Source of the DNA: an uncultured Porphyromonadaceae bacterium
GTDB taxonomy: Bacteria > Bacteroidota > Bacteroidia > Bacteroidales > Paludibacteraceae
Assembly (NCBI GenBank): GCA_949285425.1
Contig: CASEAJ010000031.1
Location: 1 to 61,295, forward strand
Length of the DNA stretch: 61,295 bases
Reading direction: 5' to 3'
The notes beneath the pieces are model-generated. The model did not search any database, was not told the DNA's origin, and saw only the letters and a program-made list of their open reading frames with translations. This document shows, piece by piece, positions 1 through 8,926 of the stretch; positions within the stretch are counted from its first letter, which is position 1, and the number at the start of each line of letters is the position of its first letter. Position numbers and translations under genes: made by a program.

Positions 1-52
1 CCGAAATTTCACACAGACTACGCTGTGACTGTTCATAATCTTTTTGTTTCAT
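1..52 (-). CDS. Partial transposase-like protein, N-terminus only
   Basis: The ATG at position 52 opens a reading frame that runs off the left edge after about 17 codons. Its bases match the start of the right-hand copy at 61155, whose longer translation shows a helix-turn-helix. By that identity this is the N-terminus of the same putative transposase or IS-encoded DNA-binding protein. The palindrome ending a few bases before the start codon could fold in the mRNA leader or act as an operator. Nothing about catalysis can be judged from this fragment. Confidence 0.6.
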   Translation of the reverse strand, partial: MKQKDYEQSQRSLCEIS

Positions 53-94
53 TCTTTTGACTCTTTAGGAGTCAACCTTTTTTAAAAAAAGACA
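1..94 (-). mobile_element. Left partial insertion sequence end
   Basis: The first 94 bases are the reverse complement of 61113-61206 with a single mismatch (just upstream of the start codon). The shared block starts abruptly at TGTC followed by T and A runs, contains the 19-base palindrome TTGACTCCTAAAGAGTCAA, and runs into a coding sequence leaving the window. The sharp identity edge and two copies in opposite orientation indicate the end of an insertion sequence. The IS family cannot be named because only the first 17 codons are present here. Confidence 0.75.
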
Positions 95-506
95 GCATGA
101 TAAAACGTGTCTTTTGACAAATAAGGCCGGCAGCAAAGGGGCTGTCCGCCCCTGCGACCCCGACTTATTTCGCTTCGCGCCTTTCCCTCACGCTCGGCAT
201 AGTGCAAACAAGTTTGCCTTCTACGCTCACTTATCGGGAAATTCTTTCTACAGCGAAAGAGACGAAGCAAAGAACGCCGCCGCTGGCCCGCTTCGCACGG
301 AAGAACCCGTCCTTGCGAAGCCTGAATGCCTGAACTCGCTTCGCTCACACAACAGACCTTCGGGCGGCTTCTACAGGACGATTTTCCGGCTCACCGAACA
401 AAGCGGGGAAAAATGTACCGTATATTGAACCCCTTAGCCCAAAAATTCACTTGAGAAGCTTTTACGTTTGTTTTTCTTGAACGTTCATTATCGCGTTTTA
501 TCATGC
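95..506. repeat. 412-bp interval bounded by 13-bp inverted repeats
   Basis: GCATGATAAAACG at 95-107 occurs inverted at 494-506. Between them lies a locally GC-rich stretch with several CGCTTCGC-like words and no convincing gene: the open frames on both strands lack recognisable domains. The left arm begins at the base after the insertion sequence edge. It may be a small non-autonomous element or debris from the IS neighbourhood. The rest of the gap to 728 holds only the promoter candidate listed separately. Confidence 0.35.
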
Positions 507-597
507 GTTTTCACTGACCGTTGGCCGCACCCCATCGGCCGCAAAAACATCCGGCAAGCCACAAGGGAAAATGCAAAATTATGTGCCGGCCTTCGCA

Positions 598-625
598 TTT
601 GTTCGCAGAGAAAGTCTTACCTTTG
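598..625 (+). promoter_or_regulatory. Putative Bacteroidetes promoter of the glucosaminidase gene
   Basis: TACCTTTG at 618-625 fits the -7 consensus TAnnTTTG. A TTTG at 598-601 could be the -33 box, although the 16-base gap is shorter than the usual 19-21. The downstream ATG at 729 leaves a leader of about 95 bases. Confidence 0.45.
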
Positions 626-728
626 TCCATCAATAAATGCAGGCACTCCACCGCCCGGCCCGTCGCGGCATGCGGATGGCACGGCACTGCCACTTCATCA
701 TTTCTTAAAAAAAAACACTGACAAGCCA

Positions 729-1709
729 ATGAAACCTGTTTTTTTCGCATTTCTGTTGCTGCCCGCCCTGGCGTTCGCACAACAAAGCCAAGCCTACCTC
801 AACTACATAGAGCAGTATCACGAACTGGCCATCAAGCAGCAGGAGGAACACAAGATACCAGCCAGCATCACGCTGGCACAAGGCATACTCGAGTCGGGAG
901 CCGGACAAGGCCGCCTGGCCGTGAAGGCCAACAACCACTTCGGCATAAAATGCCACGACTGGGACGGCGCACGCATTTATCACGACGACGACAAACGGCG
1001 TGAATGTTTCCGCAAATACCGCCGGGTCATCGACTCGTACGAAGACCACTCCGAGTTTCTGAAAAGCCGCAGCCGCTACGCCTCGCTCTTCGAACTGGCC
1101 CCCACCGACTACAAAGGCTGGGCGCACGGTCTGAAAAAGGCGGGCTATGCCACCGACCCTACCTATGCCTACAAACTGATATCGCTCATTGACGAATATG
1201 AACTGCACCGCTTCGACCTCATGGCTTCGAAAGACATAAAGCGGACGCAAAAGACCAGCTGGGCCGAACGCCGCAAACAAAGAAAGGCCCAGAGAAAACG
1301 GACGGACGGAGGGACTCAACAAACGGCCGAAACCGTGGCTGCGGCAGGTGCCGTGTGGGCCTATACCCCCCACCAGGTGATGAGGGTCAACGGGTTGAAA
1401 TATGCGGAAGCACAACCGGGCGACACCTACGGCAGCATTGCCGACGAGTTCGGACTCAGCGAACAGCAGGTTGCCCGCTTCAACGACATGGAGGGACAAC
1501 GGGCTCCGGTTGCCGGCCAGCGCGTGTACCTGCAGAAAAAGAAACGGAAAGCACCGAAACAGTTTGACACGCACACCATACAGCCGGGCGAATCGCTCTA
1601 TGACATTGCCCAGTATTACGGCATACGCCTGATTGACCTGTATGACATGAACAGCCTGCCGTACGATGCCGGAGCCCGGGTGGGACAGGTTATCAAAGTG
1701 CGGCCCTGA
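729..1709 (+). CDS. Secreted N-acetylglucosaminidase with LysM domains
   Basis: A 326-residue cell-wall hydrolase. The start at 729 gives a clean signal peptide (MKPVFFAFLLLPALAFAQ); longer upstream starts add low-complexity residues and precede the promoter. Residues about 20-165 form a glucosaminidase domain (GH73-like), with ITLAQGILESGAGQG containing the likely catalytic Glu and the typical NNHFGIKC. Two LysM-like modules follow, around residues 215-265 and 280-326, separated by a basic Lys/Arg-rich linker. Family knowledge: these enzymes cleave the peptidoglycan GlcNAc-MurNAc backbone, and LysM binds glycan strands. It is followed 22 bases later by the DciA-like gene, probably one transcript ending at the hairpin near 2050. 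Confidence 0.88.
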   Translation: MKPVFFAFLLLPALAFAQQSQAYLNYIEQYHELAIKQQEEHKIPASITLAQGILESGAGQGRLAVKANNHFGIKCHDWDGARIYHDDDKRRECFRKYRRVIDSYEDHSEFLKSRSRYASLFELAPTDYKGWAHGLKKAGYATDPTYAYKLISLIDEYELHRFDLMASKDIKRTQKTSWAERRKQRKAQRKRTDGGTQQTAETVAAAGAVWAYTPHQVMRVNGLKYAEAQPGDTYGSIADEFGLSEQQVARFNDMEGQRAPVAGQRVYLQKKKRKAPKQFDTHTIQPGESLYDIAQYYGIRLIDLYDMNSLPYDAGARVGQVIKVRP

Positions 1710-1731
1710 CACGCAAACGATTCATCACAGC

Positions 1732-2022
1732 ATGAGGAAAAAGAATACGGAATCATTAGGCGACGTCATTCGGCAAATGCTGAAAGAGCAGCATCTGGAA
1801 GGACGGCTGAACGACAAGCACATCATCGAAGCCTGGCCGGTGGTACTGGGACAGAACATTTCAAAATACACCACCGGACTGAGCGTGCGCAACCACACGC
1901 TGTACGTAAGCCTGTCGTCGGCCGTGCTGCGGCACGACCTGTTCCTGTCGCGAGAGGAGATAAAGGCGGCACTCAACCGCCACGTGGGCGCAGAAGTCAT
2001 TACCGACATTGTGTTCCGATAA
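1732..2022 (+). CDS. DUF721 / DciA-like protein
   Basis: A 96-residue protein of the DUF721 family. Seen: basic N-terminus, then LGDVIRQMLKEQHLEGRLND and the family core EAWPVVLGQNISKYTTGLSV, with alternating hydrophobic strands (LYVSLSSAVLRHDL). DUF721 proteins are related to DciA, which helps load or operate the replicative helicase DnaB in bacteria lacking DnaC; that role is inferred here. The ATG at 1732 lies 22 bases after the glucosaminidase stop. A frame opening at 1666 would overlap the upstream gene and lacks support. Confidence 0.78.
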   Translation: MRKKNTESLGDVIRQMLKEQHLEGRLNDKHIIEAWPVVLGQNISKYTTGLSVRNHTLYVSLSSAVLRHDLFLSREEIKAALNRHVGAEVITDIVFR

Positions 2023-2027
2023 ATTTG

Positions 2028-2081
2028 TTCCATAACAGAAGGGGCTGTGTCCGTTTGGACACAGCCCCTTCTGTTATGGAA
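2028..2081. terminator. Bidirectional hairpin terminator
   Basis: A perfect 25-base stem (2028-2052 with 2057-2081) and GTTT loop sits between the convergent stops at 2022 and 2096. T-rich bases flank it on both strands, so it can end transcripts from both sides. Confidence 0.88.
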
Positions 2082-2095
2082 TTTGTCTGCAAACA

Positions 2096-3589
2096 TCATT
2101 TTTCCCACTTCACACCCTGCATGCTGCCGGTTTCCTTGAACTGCCGGTGCATGGCGAAACAGTTCTTCAAGTCCTGCGGTGTCTGCACCTGGCCTGTCAG
2201 GCTGAGGTATTCACGCAAGGCATCCCTGTATTCAGGAGCGACGCAGTTTTCAATAATGGCATGGGCACGCTGCACGGGCGACTTGCCACGCAGGTCGGCC
2301 ACGCCATGTTCGGTGACAATGACTTTCACCGAATGTTCGGAGTGGTCCACATGCGACACCATGGGCACAATGGAACTGATGTTACCGCCTTTGGCTGTCG
2401 ACGGAGTGGTGAATATGGAAATGTAGGCATTGCGGGTGAAATCGCCCGAACCGCCCAAACCGTTCATCATCTTCTGTCCGAGCACATGCGTACTGTTCAC
2501 GTTTCCGAAAATGTCGGCTTCGAGTGCCGTGTTGATTGTAATGAGACCCATGCGGCGCACCAGTTCGGGGTTGTTCGAAATTTCCTGCGGACGGAGCACG
2601 ATTTTGTCACGGAAGAAGTCGAGGTCGGCGTAAATCTGTTCAAGCACGGCATGCGACACCGTGAGCGAACAGCCGCTGGCAAACTTCACACGACCGTGAC
2701 GCATCAGCCCGATAACGGCATCCTGTATCACTTCGGTAAACATTTCGAACGGAGGAATGTCGGGGTTTTCGCCCAACGAGCCCAACACAGCATTGGCAAT
2801 GTTGCCTACCCCCGACTGGATGGGCAGGAACTCTTTCGGGATGCGTCCGGCCTTCAGTTCGCCGGCCAGGAAGGTAGCTACGTTGGCCCCTATCTTGGCC
2901 GTCACTTCATCTACCGGACTGAAGCCACCTGTTTCGTCGGGCACGTTCGTTTCTACCACACACAGAATTTTCTTCGGGTCGACCTTAATGACATCCGAAC
3001 CTATGCGGTCGGAGGGTTTATACACGGGTATTTCTTTCCGGTAGGGCGGGTCGAGCGGTTCATACAGGTCATGAAAGCCGCGGAGCGCTTTCGGATGTGC
3101 ATGGTTCAGTTCCAGAATGATGTGGTCGGCCAACTGTGCTATGGTGGGGGCAATACCCACACCGGTGGTCAGCACCAGTTCGCCATCCTCGGTCAGGTCG
3201 CACACTTCCATGATGGCGAATTTGGGTTTCGGCATGAATCCGGCACGCAATTCCTGTGCAAGCGTTGACAGGTGCATGTCGAAATACGTGGCCCGGCCGG
3301 CATTCAACGCAGCACGCAGGTCCTTGTTCGACTGGTAGGGCGTGCGGAACAACACCGCATTGGCACGGGCCAGGGCTCCATCGAGCGAATCGCCGGTCGA
3401 CGCTCCGGTGTACATTCCTATTTTAAACTCTTTGCCCTCGGCGTGAAAAGCTTCGGCACGTCTGGCAATGGCGGTCGGAACGGCTTTGGGTGCCCCGGCC
3501 GGAGTGAAGCCGCTGAAACCGACCACATCGCCATGGTTGACGTAGGCTGCGGCTTCATCGGCACTGACAAATTTATACTTCTGCTGCAT
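2096..3589 (-). CDS. Acetyl-CoA hydrolase/transferase (succinate/acetate CoA-transferase type)
   Basis: A 497-residue cytoplasmic class I CoA-transferase, full length for the Cat1/AarC/Ach1 family. Seen: the early GFTPAGAPKAVP segment, the long N-terminal domain, QSGVGNIANAVLGSLGE near residue 265, FTEVIQDAVIGLM about 20 residues later (its Glu is the probable acyl-CoA thioester residue) and the GLGGSGDFTRNA glycine motif. Family knowledge: such enzymes move CoA between succinate, acetate or propionate, and Bacteroidales use this in the succinate-propionate fermentation route. Exact acyl substrates cannot be read from sequence. It lies 53 bases downstream of the TrmH gene in the same direction and may share its transcript. 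Confidence 0.86.
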   Translation of the reverse strand: MQQKYKFVSADEAAAYVNHGDVVGFSGFTPAGAPKAVPTAIARRAEAFHAEGKEFKIGMYTGASTGDSLDGALARANAVLFRTPYQSNKDLRAALNAGRATYFDMHLSTLAQELRAGFMPKPKFAIMEVCDLTEDGELVLTTGVGIAPTIAQLADHIILELNHAHPKALRGFHDLYEPLDPPYRKEIPVYKPSDRIGSDVIKVDPKKILCVVETNVPDETGGFSPVDEVTAKIGANVATFLAGELKAGRIPKEFLPIQSGVGNIANAVLGSLGENPDIPPFEMFTEVIQDAVIGLMRHGRVKFASGCSLTVSHAVLEQIYADLDFFRDKIVLRPQEISNNPELVRRMGLITINTALEADIFGNVNSTHVLGQKMMNGLGGSGDFTRNAYISIFTTPSTAKGGNISSIVPMVSHVDHSEHSVKVIVTEHGVADLRGKSPVQRAHAIIENCVAPEYRDALREYLSLTGQVQTPQDLKNCFAMHRQFKETGSMQGVKWEK

Positions 3590-3642
3590 GATAATAACGG
3601 TTTAATATAAAGTTCGTAACAATCGTTTCTACTATTTCAATC

Positions 3643-4413
3643 CTATGCCTTGTTCAGTCCGCGCTGCCGCACGGCTTCGTATATCAGCACGCCGGCGGCC
3701 ACCGACACGTTCAGCGACTCTATTTTGCCGAACAGCGGTATGCGCACCTGGTCACTGCACAGGCGCAGGTTTTCGGGGGCCAGTCCATCTTCTTCCGAAC
3801 CCATGACAAGGGCTACCGGATCACAATAATCGGTGGCCGTGTAATTGTCGGTTCCTTTTTCGGTGGCCGCCACCAGTTTCAGACCCGATGCCGCCATGAA
3901 ACGGAGGGCTTCGGTCAGGTTCTCCTCACGGCACACGGGGATGGAAAGCAACGCCCCGGCCGAGGTCTTGACCGCATCGGAATTGATGGGAGCACCCCCT
4001 TTGGCCGGCACCACAATGGCATCTACACCGGCACACTCGCACGTACGGGCTATGGCTCCGAAGTTACGCACATCGGTAATTCCATCGAGCACGACAACAA
4101 ACGGGTTACGCCCCTCTTCATACACGGCGGGGATGATGTCTTCTATCCGCTGATACGTTACAGGCGATATGAAGGCGATGACCCCCTGATGGTTCTTCAT
4201 TGTGATGCGGTTGAGTTTTTCCACGGGCACTTTCTGCACGGGAATCACCGTGTCTTTTATCACGGCCGACAACTCGCGCGCCAATTCGCTGGTCATGTCA
4301 CGCCGCAACAATATCTTGTCAATGTCTTTACCGGCCTGTATCGCCTCAATGACGGCACGAATGCCGAATATCATTTCTTTCTCGGGACGCTGTTTCGTTT
4401 TGTAAAATGCCAT
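3643..4413 (-). CDS. rlmB: TrmH/SpoU family 23S rRNA 2'-O-methyltransferase
   Basis: A 256-residue SpoU methyltransferase. The N-terminal part (IFGIRAVIEAIQAGKDIDKILLRRD) is the RNA-substrate-binding domain. The C-terminal knotted domain shows all three SpoU motifs: NFGAIARTCE, MGSEEDGL, and IPLFGKIESLNVSVAAGV followed by YEAVR. Family knowledge: such enzymes methylate the 2'-OH of an rRNA nucleotide, RlmB acting on G2251 of 23S rRNA; assignment to that base is inferred. The start at 4413 (MAFYKTKQRPEKEMIFG) is preferred because earlier in-frame starts add a region without family features; it sits about 130 bases below a TAnnTTTG box on this strand. Confidence 0.8.
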   Translation of the reverse strand: MAFYKTKQRPEKEMIFGIRAVIEAIQAGKDIDKILLRRDMTSELARELSAVIKDTVIPVQKVPVEKLNRITMKNHQGVIAFISPVTYQRIEDIIPAVYEEGRNPFVVVLDGITDVRNFGAIARTCECAGVDAIVVPAKGGAPINSDAVKTSAGALLSIPVCREENLTEALRFMAASGLKLVAATEKGTDNYTATDYCDPVALVMGSEEDGLAPENLRLCSDQVRIPLFGKIESLNVSVAAGVLIYEAVRQRGLNKA

Positions 4414-4546
4414 AAAAATGTCGATTCTGATTTTCCGTATTGAACATGTTGTCCGGGCGGCCTTCTGTGCCGGTGACAGGCACCTTATGGATAAACAAAC
4501 ATCGTACAAGTTGACACATCGGCATGACTTTCAGCCATCGGACATG

Positions 4547-4554
4547 CAAAAATA
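4547..4554 (-). promoter_or_regulatory. Putative -7 box upstream of the TrmH-type gene
   Basis: On the minus strand this reads TATTTTTG, matching TAnnTTTG. No clear -33 box was found. The 4414-4712 gap between divergent genes holds this and the plus-strand promoter at 4607. Confidence 0.4.
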
Positions 4555-4606
4555 ATCATTTTATCTGCTTATCCACCGTTTCGCCATGAATTATTCCGCT
4601 TATCTC

Positions 4607-4637
4607 TTGGCAACTATACAACAAATCTCTATTTTTG
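4607..4637 (+). promoter_or_regulatory. Promoter of the 4713 outer-membrane protein gene
   Basis: TTG at 4607-4609 and TATTTTTG at 4630-4637 are separated by 20 bases, the expected spacing. Because the -7 box overlaps the upstream ATG at 4635, that ATG cannot be the start of the following gene. Confidence 0.6.
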
Positions 4638-4712
4638 TATGTGTTCGCCGTACAAATTTTAAGTACACGGAATAAAAATTCATTTTACAGAACCATGTTT
4701 GAATATAGGTTT

Positions 4713-5918
4713 ATGAAAGCATTTGTTTTTATATTGCTGCTGGGCTTTTCATGCGGCATATCGGCACAAGAGTTTTCCTCCGTCCGGGAACGGAGTTATT
4801 ACGTAAAAAACCAGGAATCGGCCGGGCAAGTTCACGAGGTCATCCCCAAAGCCAGGCGGGGCTATTACGTAAAAGATTCGGTACTCGTTGACAACGTATT
4901 CATTGAGGATGACAGCCGTGCCGACCGGTTGAGCCGCGTCATTATCCCTAAACAGCAAAACCACGGAGACACCGTGTTCTACCCACGCGACATTGACGCA
5001 TACGGCTTTCCGGACGAAGAACGCTATGTAAGCTGTACGATACAGCAGGACGGCGCCTTCCACAAAGTATTTCTGGAAGAGTTCATCCGGCTGAACGACA
5101 CCACTACCCTGTTCCGCTACCAACCGGGAAAAACGGCCGACTTCTATTTGCAAACGGGACAAGACCTGCGACTGCTCACGAAGGAAAACTTCCTCATGTT
5201 GGGAGAAATGATACTGGACCGGAACGAAGGCTGCCTGCCCGAAACCATCGCCTATGAACTGTCGTCGTCCATTGACCCTCGCACCATACGGCTGCTCTAC
5301 GAGGCCTTCACCCGCTGCAACGCCAACGTCATCCAACGGGTCAAATACGGACCTACCTGGAGTGGCGGAGCCGGATGGTCGGACGGCGGCAACTCCTCCC
5401 CGGCATCGGCCAACTATACGGGTACAGGATTCGCCTGGACGGCCGGTGCATTCGTGCAACTGCCGCTCGACCTCTACTTCAACTTCCGTGCAGAGGTATT
5501 GTTCTCCAGCCTGTATCAGGAAAAAAGCCGGGTGGAAGCCGGCACACGGTCGAACCTCACCTACCTGCGCCGCTCACTACAAGTGCCGCTGCTGTTCCGC
5601 TACAACGCCAACCTGATTCGGGGACGCTTCATCCCCTACGTGGAAGCCGGTCCACTGCTCGACTTCCGGCTGGGAGGACGACAAATGGTGATGGACATTT
5701 CGACTACCGATCCAAGGATGCGCTCATTAGCATCGACGGGCATTGCCTTTCTGCACTACGGAGTCGCTGCCGGCATCGGTGTGGAATACAAGATAAACAC
5801 CCGCCAGTCACTCTATGCCGGACTGCGCTACCACTTCATGCGAGGCGAAAACCTGCAGAAAGACCGTGAAGAAGAACGGGTGCAACACTTGCTGTTCAAT
5901 GTGTCCTGGGGATTTTAA
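4713..5918 (+). CDS. Outer-membrane beta-barrel protein, function unknown
   Basis: A 401-residue exported protein. The start at 4713 gives MKAFVFILLLGFSCGISAQ, a signal peptide ending in the usual Bacteroidetes Ala-Gln; an ATG at 4695 is possible, while the one at 4635 lies in the promoter. The N-terminal third is charged and unrecognised. The C-terminal half, from about residue 215, has alternating aromatic strands (TGFAWTAGAFVQLPLDLYFNFRAEVLFSS, shortened here) and ends in a typical barrel strand, LLFNVSWGF, resembling the PorT/OmpW-like outer-membrane families. No ligand or partner can be proposed. It is followed 59 bases later by uvrA, which has its own weak promoter. Confidence 0.62.
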   Translation: MKAFVFILLLGFSCGISAQEFSSVRERSYYVKNQESAGQVHEVIPKARRGYYVKDSVLVDNVFIEDDSRADRLSRVIIPKQQNHGDTVFYPRDIDAYGFPDEERYVSCTIQQDGAFHKVFLEEFIRLNDTTTLFRYQPGKTADFYLQTGQDLRLLTKENFLMLGEMILDRNEGCLPETIAYELSSSIDPRTIRLLYEAFTRCNANVIQRVKYGPTWSGGAGWSDGGNSSPASANYTGTGFAWTAGAFVQLPLDLYFNFRAEVLFSSLYQEKSRVEAGTRSNLTYLRRSLQVPLLFRYNANLIRGRFIPYVEAGPLLDFRLGGRQMVMDISTTDPRMRSLASTGIAFLHYGVAAGIGVEYKINTRQSLYAGLRYHFMRGENLQKDREEERVQHLLFNVSWGF

Positions 5919-5977
5919 TTCCTCTTTATTCTTTTTTTCGTACCTTCGCAGGTTCTTTAACCGAAGTGTAAAAACAA

Positions 5978-8794
5978 ATGTCGAAGCAAGGAAACATTAT
6001 CATAAAAGGAGCTAGGGTACACAACTTGAAAAATGTCGATGTTGAGATTCCCCGCAACAAACTGGTTGTCATTACCGGGCTGTCGGGTTCGGGCAAATCG
6101 TCACTGGCATTTGACACGCTCTATGCCGAAGGGCAACGCCGTTATGTGGAAAGCCTTTCGGCCTATGCACGCCAGTTTCTTGGCCGCATGAGCAAACCCG
6201 AAGTAGATTACATCAAAGGCATTCCGCCGGCCATAGCCATTGAGCAAAAGGTCAACACCCGCAACCCACGTTCAACCGTTGGTACTTCTACCGAAATTTA
6301 CGAATACCTGAAGCTTTTGTATGCTCGTATAGGCAAGACCTATTCGCCTGTTTCGGGTAAACTGGTGAAGAAACATGAAGCGGAAGACGTCGTCCATGCC
6401 GCCATGGACTATCCGGATGGTACCCGCATCATGGTACTCATTCCTGTCGATGTTCCTCAAGGACGTACATTAGGCGAACAGCTTCAAAACCTGCTCATGC
6501 AGGGATATAGCCGGGTGGAAGTGAATGGAGAAACACTACGGCTGCAGGAAGCCATTGACCGTGCCGAATCCATGGAAACGCAGCAGGAAATATACCTCAT
6601 TATCGACCGTTTTGTTGTTGAACACACCCAGGCTGCCATCAGCCGCCTGACCGACTCGGTGGAAACGGCCTTTAACGAAGGCAACGGCAATTGCCTGCTC
6701 GAAATTGTGGGAAGCGACGCCCCCGTCAGACTCCGTTTTTCGAAAATGTTCGAAGCCGATGGCATCCGTTTCGAAACACCCTCCGTACATACGTTCAGTT
6801 TCAACAGTCCCATCGGAGCCTGTCCCGTGTGCGAAGGTTTCGGCCGGATTATCGGCATTGATGAGGACCTGGTAGTTCCCAACAAGGCCTTGTCCATATA
6901 CGAGGATGCCATTACCTGCTGGAAAGGGGAAGTCATGGGCGAATGGAAACAGCAACTGATACGTACGGCCGACCGCTTCGGATTTCCCATACACAAACCG
7001 TATTACGAACTGACCGATGCACAACGGCAGCTGCTGTGGACGGGCAATGCATATTTCGAAGGGCTGAATGCCTTTTTCAAACATCTTGAGGCAAACCAAT
7101 ATAAAATACAGTATCGGGTCATGCTAGCACGTTATCGCGGTAAGACCATCTGTCCGGAATGTCATGGTAGCCGACTGAAAAAGGAAGCCACCTACATACG
7201 TGTAGGCGACAAACCTATCACCGATTTGGTCCTCATGTCGGTAGATGACCTGCACGTATTCTTCGAACAGTTGCAACTGGACGAACACGACACGGCGGTA
7301 AGCAAAAGACTACTCGTGGAAATCAAGAACAGAATCAACTTTCTGCGCGACGTCGGGTTGGGCTACCTCACACTGAACCGTCTGTCCAATACGCTGTCGG
7401 GAGGTGAAAGCCAACGCATCAACCTTGCCACTTCGCTCGGCAGCAGTCTTGTCGGCTCGCTTTACATTCTCGATGAACCCAGTATAGGATTACATCCACG
7501 CGACACCCACCAGCTCATCAAAGTACTGAAACAGCTCAGAGACCTGGGCAACACGGTGGTGGTGGTGGAACACGATGAAGAAATCATGCGGGCTGCCGAC
7601 TATATCATCGACATAGGTCCCCAAGCCGGACGTTTGGGAGGCGAAGTCGTGTTTGAAGGAGACCCGCAAACCGTGGCACAACTTCCACCCGACCAGTTGC
7701 ACAAGCAAACCGAGCGGTCATACACGCTGAAATACCTGCTGGGGACAGAAACCATCCCCTTACCGCACCAACGACGCAAATGGAGCAACTACATCGAATT
7801 GCTGGGGGTACGTGAGAACAACCTGAAGAATGTCAACGTACGCTTTCCGCTCAATGTCATGACCGTTGTCACCGGGGTTAGCGGTTCAGGCAAATCATCG
7901 TTACTCAAAGGTGTATTCTATCCGGCCTTGAAAAAACTGTATGGCGGAACAGCCGAACGTACCGGACAGTTCGGTGCCATCAAAGGCAGTACCCACCTGG
8001 TCACTGACGTGGAACTGGTCGACCAAAATCCTATCGGACGGTCTACCCGCTCCAACCCCGTGACCTATATCAAGGCTTACGATGAAATACGCAAACTGTT
8101 TGCCGAACAGCAGCTAGCCAAACAAATGGGGTACACTCCGGCACATTTCTCGTTCAACACCGATGGTGGCCGATGCGAAGAATGTCAGGGAGAAGGAACC
8201 GTAACCGTGGAAATGCAGTTCATGGCCGACCTTGTGCTGGAATGCGAACACTGTCACGGCAAGCGTTTTAAACAAGACATTCTGGATGTGACCTACAACG
8301 GAGCCAACATTTACGATGTATTGGAAATGACCGTTAACCAGGCCATGGAGTTTTTCTCGCAGAAAAACGGGAACAACGAACGGCGCATCATAAAAAAACT
8401 CAAACCCTTGCAGGATGTAGGGTTGGGATATATCAAATTGGGGCAATCGTCCAGCACGTTGTCGGGAGGTGAAAGCCAACGGGTAAAACTCGCTGCCATT
8501 TTGGGTACGGAAAAAGTGGAACCTACCATTTTCATTTTTGACGAGCCTACAACCGGACTGCATTTTCACGACATCAAGACCCTGCTGAAAGCGTTCAACG
8601 ACCTCATTGCCAAGGGACATACCGTTATCATCATCGAACATAACCCTGATATCATAAAATGTGCCGACCATATCATTGACATGGGCCCCGAAGGAGGCGA
8701 AAAAGGCGGTTTCGTTGTTTTTGAAGGTACACCGGAAGAACTGGTCAACTGTGAAACGTCCTATACCGGACGTTTCCTGAAGCAATGTCTTTAA
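5978..8794 (+). CDS. uvrA: UvrA, excinuclease ABC subunit A
   Basis: A full-length 938-residue UvrA, the damage-recognition ATPase of nucleotide excision repair that loads UvrB onto damaged DNA. Seen: two ABC modules with Walker A GLSGSGKS near residues 34-41 and GVSGSGKS near 635-642; two LSGGESQR signatures near 473 and 828; Cys pairs CPVCEGFG (about 282), CPECHGSR (about 392), CEECQGEG (about 733) and CEHCHGKR (about 756) of the zinc modules; and the early [18 protein letters not shown] segment. A near-match -7 box (TACCTTCG at 5941) lies upstream. The gene is intact with no frameshift. It converges on the arabinose operon and ends at the hairpin near 8850. Confidence 0.97.
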   Translation: MSKQGNIIIKGARVHNLKNVDVEIPRNKLVVITGLSGSGKSSLAFDTLYAEGQRRYVESLSAYARQFLGRMSKPEVDYIKGIPPAIAIEQKVNTRNPRSTVGTSTEIYEYLKLLYARIGKTYSPVSGKLVKKHEAEDVVHAAMDYPDGTRIMVLIPVDVPQGRTLGEQLQNLLMQGYSRVEVNGETLRLQEAIDRAESMETQQEIYLIIDRFVVEHTQAAISRLTDSVETAFNEGNGNCLLEIVGSDAPVRLRFSKMFEADGIRFETPSVHTFSFNSPIGACPVCEGFGRIIGIDEDLVVPNKALSIYEDAITCWKGEVMGEWKQQLIRTADRFGFPIHKPYYELTDAQRQLLWTGNAYFEGLNAFFKHLEANQYKIQYRVMLARYRGKTICPECHGSRLKKEATYIRVGDKPITDLVLMSVDDLHVFFEQLQLDEHDTAVSKRLLVEIKNRINFLRDVGLGYLTLNRLSNTLSGGESQRINLATSLGSSLVGSLYILDEPSIGLHPRDTHQLIKVLKQLRDLGNTVVVVEHDEEIMRAADYIIDIGPQAGRLGGEVVFEGDPQTVAQLPPDQLHKQTERSYTLKYLLGTETIPLPHQRRKWSNYIELLGVRENNLKNVNVRFPLNVMTVVTGVSGSGKSSLLKGVFYPALKKLYGGTAERTGQFGAIKGSTHLVTDVELVDQNPIGRSTRSNPVTYIKAYDEIRKLFAEQQLAKQMGYTPAHFSFNTDGGRCEECQGEGTVTVEMQFMADLVLECEHCHGKRFKQDILDVTYNGANIYDVLEMTVNQAMEFFSQKNGNNERRIIKKLKPLQDVGLGYIKLGQSSSTLSGGESQRVKLAAILGTEKVEPTIFIFDEPTTGLHFHDIKTLLKAFNDLIAKGHTVIIIEHNPDIIKCADHIIDMGPEGGEKGGFVVFEGTPEELVNCETSYTGRFLKQCL

Positions 8795-8832
8795 TCCCAG
8801 TCCGGGAAACGGAACTGACAACCGGAAAAAAT

Positions 8833-8870
8833 GAGGGCGTACAGAATAAGTTTATTCTGTACGCCCCCTC
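8833..8870. terminator. Hairpin terminator between uvrA and the arabinose operon
   Basis: GAGGGCGTACAGAATAA pairs with TTATTCTGTACGCCCCCTC around a two-base loop, with one bulged C. It lies between the convergent stops at 8794 and 8927 and could serve both transcripts. Confidence 0.75.
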
Positions 8871-8926
8871 ATTTCATCTGATTCCCATAACAGGCAGCAA
8901 GCTTTCATCCGAGTCCGTTCATCCTG

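Noticed and set aside
82..348. Small protein frames on both strands near the left end
   Set aside because: They overlap each other and the IS edge, have no signal or domain, and reflect repeated CGCTTCGC words.
705..1712. Long minus-strand open frame opposite the glucosaminidase gene
   Set aside because: The plus strand has a signal peptide, catalytic domain and LysM motifs, while the antisense translation has none.
2025..2426. Plus-strand open frame overlapping the CoA-transferase gene
   Set aside because: It begins in the terminator hairpin and is antisense to a complete, conserved enzyme.
4635..4712. ATG at 4635 as start of the outer-membrane protein
   Set aside because: It overlaps the -7 promoter box (4630-4637), and the signal peptide begins at 4713.
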